A stretch of 64,000 nt of DNA from Cordylochernes scorpioides (Eukaryota; Arthropoda; Arachnida; Pseudoscorpiones; Chernetidae), in the NCBI GenBank assembly GCA_030710605.1, contig CP092872.1:5258019-5322018 (forward strand), written 5' to 3'. The position numbers and the translations under genes were made by a program. The notes below the pieces were generated by a model that was not told where the DNA came from, did not search any database, and saw only the letters and a list, made by a program, of their open reading frames with translations. Of the stretch, positions 63,300 to 64,000 are shown one piece after another. How positions within the stretch are numbered: the stretch's first letter is position 1; the number at the start of each line of letters is the position of its first letter.

Positions 63300-63783
63300 G
63301 AAAGAAGGATGCTGTATGTTGTTCAAACCAAAATCCATAGAAGAGAATTTTCTGCAAAATCTGAGAATGAGTGATAAGGCCCATTTTAATTTGAGTGGAT
63401 ATATGTCAATGGGCAAAACACCAGGATTAGGGGAAACTTTAATCCCAGAAAAGTTCTTGAAGGTCCGTTGCACCCATTAAAAGTCACTGTGAGTGTCGAT
63501 TGGATCATTGAACCCTACTTCTTTGAATACAAAGAATAGAAAGCTGCGACAGCCAAGTATTTACAAAATAGAAAACTTCGTTCGACCTCAATAGGATAAC
63601 AAAATTAAAATTGACGGTCTTAAGATGGATAAACGGTGCACATAGCTTTATCATCTATGCAAATTCTGATAGAATTTTTCAGAGAAAAATAATCACATTT
63701 TTCAGAATTTAATTTCTCAGCGCGTTTTCCTGATTTAGCTCCTGCAGAATTTTTCTTGTAGGGTTATTATAAATTTATTTGAA
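63300..63783 (+). pseudogene. Tc1/mariner-superfamily transposase relic
   Basis: FLQNLRMSDKAHFNLSGYMS resembles the SDEAHFxLxGYVN block around a catalytic Asp. After frameshifts, FPDLAPAEFFL resembles the block with the last catalytic acidic residue (PDLAPxDFFLWG). The Glu of SDEA is Lys here. It is cut by the gap at 63784. The upstream part may lie before the SINE. Confidence 0.65.
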
Positions 63784-63883
63784 NNNNNNNNNNNNNNNNN
63801 NNNNNNNNNNNNNNNNNNNNNNNNNNNNNNNNNNNNNNNNNNNNNNNNNNNNNNNNNNNNNNNNNNNNNNNNNNNNNNNNNNN
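63784..63883. other. Assembly gap (100 N)
   Basis: Placeholder gap directly followed by a C homopolymer. Confidence 0.98.

Positions 63884-63952
<69 letters not shown>
63884..63952. repeat. 69-nt poly-C tract at the gap edge
   Basis: Pure C run up to CCTTTCCCTTC. It may be a real poly-G/C tract that stopped the assembly or a sequencing artefact. The poly-Gly frame across it is meaningless. Confidence 0.9.
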
Positions 63953-64000
63953 TTTCCCTTCTTTGTTTTCAAAGAAGTAGGCTTCAATGATCCAACGACA

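Noticed and set aside
63775..63987. Poly-glycine ORF
   Set aside because: Translation of the poly-C tract and gap Ns.

Overview
The window looks like a gene-poor, strongly AT-rich stretch of an animal nuclear genome, almost entirely built of transposable elements and tandem repeats. I see no complete host gene. The organism is most likely an arthropod and perhaps an arachnid. The evidence is a decayed mariner, a hAT, two Helitrons, a Tigger/pogo-like MITE and several LINE C-termini, one of them ending in a TPKIENIAVIEMYGDI-type tail that I associate with spider LINEs. That placement is inference. No bacterial-style features (operons, CRISPR, insertion sequences) are present.

Layout. 0-5 kb: foldback elements, a tRNA-derived SINE and a LINE remnant with an RNase H motif. 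5-9 kb: AT-rich DNA, a perfect foldback (family E), a putative solo LTR and the first 118-bp array. 9-14 kb: SINE, 118-bp arrays bounded by MITE ends, foldbacks, a Helitron. 14.7-18.9 kb: a duplicated block of 39/41-bp minisatellite, spacer and 118-bp array. 19-27 kb: AT-rich DNA, a second LTR-like copy, LINE 3' ends, a SINE split by a hAT. 27-36 kb: foldbacks, Tigger-like MITE, LINE ends, a 100-N gap, one unassigned exon-like ORF (33.6-33.9 kb) and a Helitron carrying a related fragment, then a GC-rich island. 36-41 kb: a LINE split by a foldback with a 32-bp minisatellite, a 164-168-bp array, a LINE split by a SINE, two short LTR-like repeats. 42-46.7 kb: a near-perfect 286-bp-arm palindrome and a 60-bp minisatellite split by a LINE. 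47.5-50.8 kb: one mariner holding a 2-kb, 69-bp minisatellite and a dead transposase. 51-64 kb: nested SINE/LINE/foldback insertions, two GC-rich inserts, a minisatellite made from a LINE C-terminus, more foldbacks, a Tc1-like relic and a gap next to a 69-nt C tract.

The most interesting system is a set of foldback families (called A, B, E, F, K here, plus J without a ribozyme). Several copies are flanked by 12-16-bp direct repeats, as expected for target-primed retroposition, and several carry hammerhead ribozyme cores. B and K fit the usual type I order (CUGANGA, stem II, GAAA, stem III, cleavage site). Family A has every hammerhead core residue and three Watson-Crick stems, but its strands come in the order stem III/cleavage/stem I, then GAAA, then CUGAUGA. 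That is not a circular permutation of any known hammerhead. These elements resemble the retrozymes and Penelope-associated terminal repeats described in animals. A second theme is tandem arrays growing inside mobile elements: 118 bp in a MITE, 69 bp in a mariner, 32 bp in a foldback, 60 bp from family B, 115 bp from a LINE coding end.

Family letters are local labels. Ends are read by eye and may be off by several bases unless flanking duplications are given.
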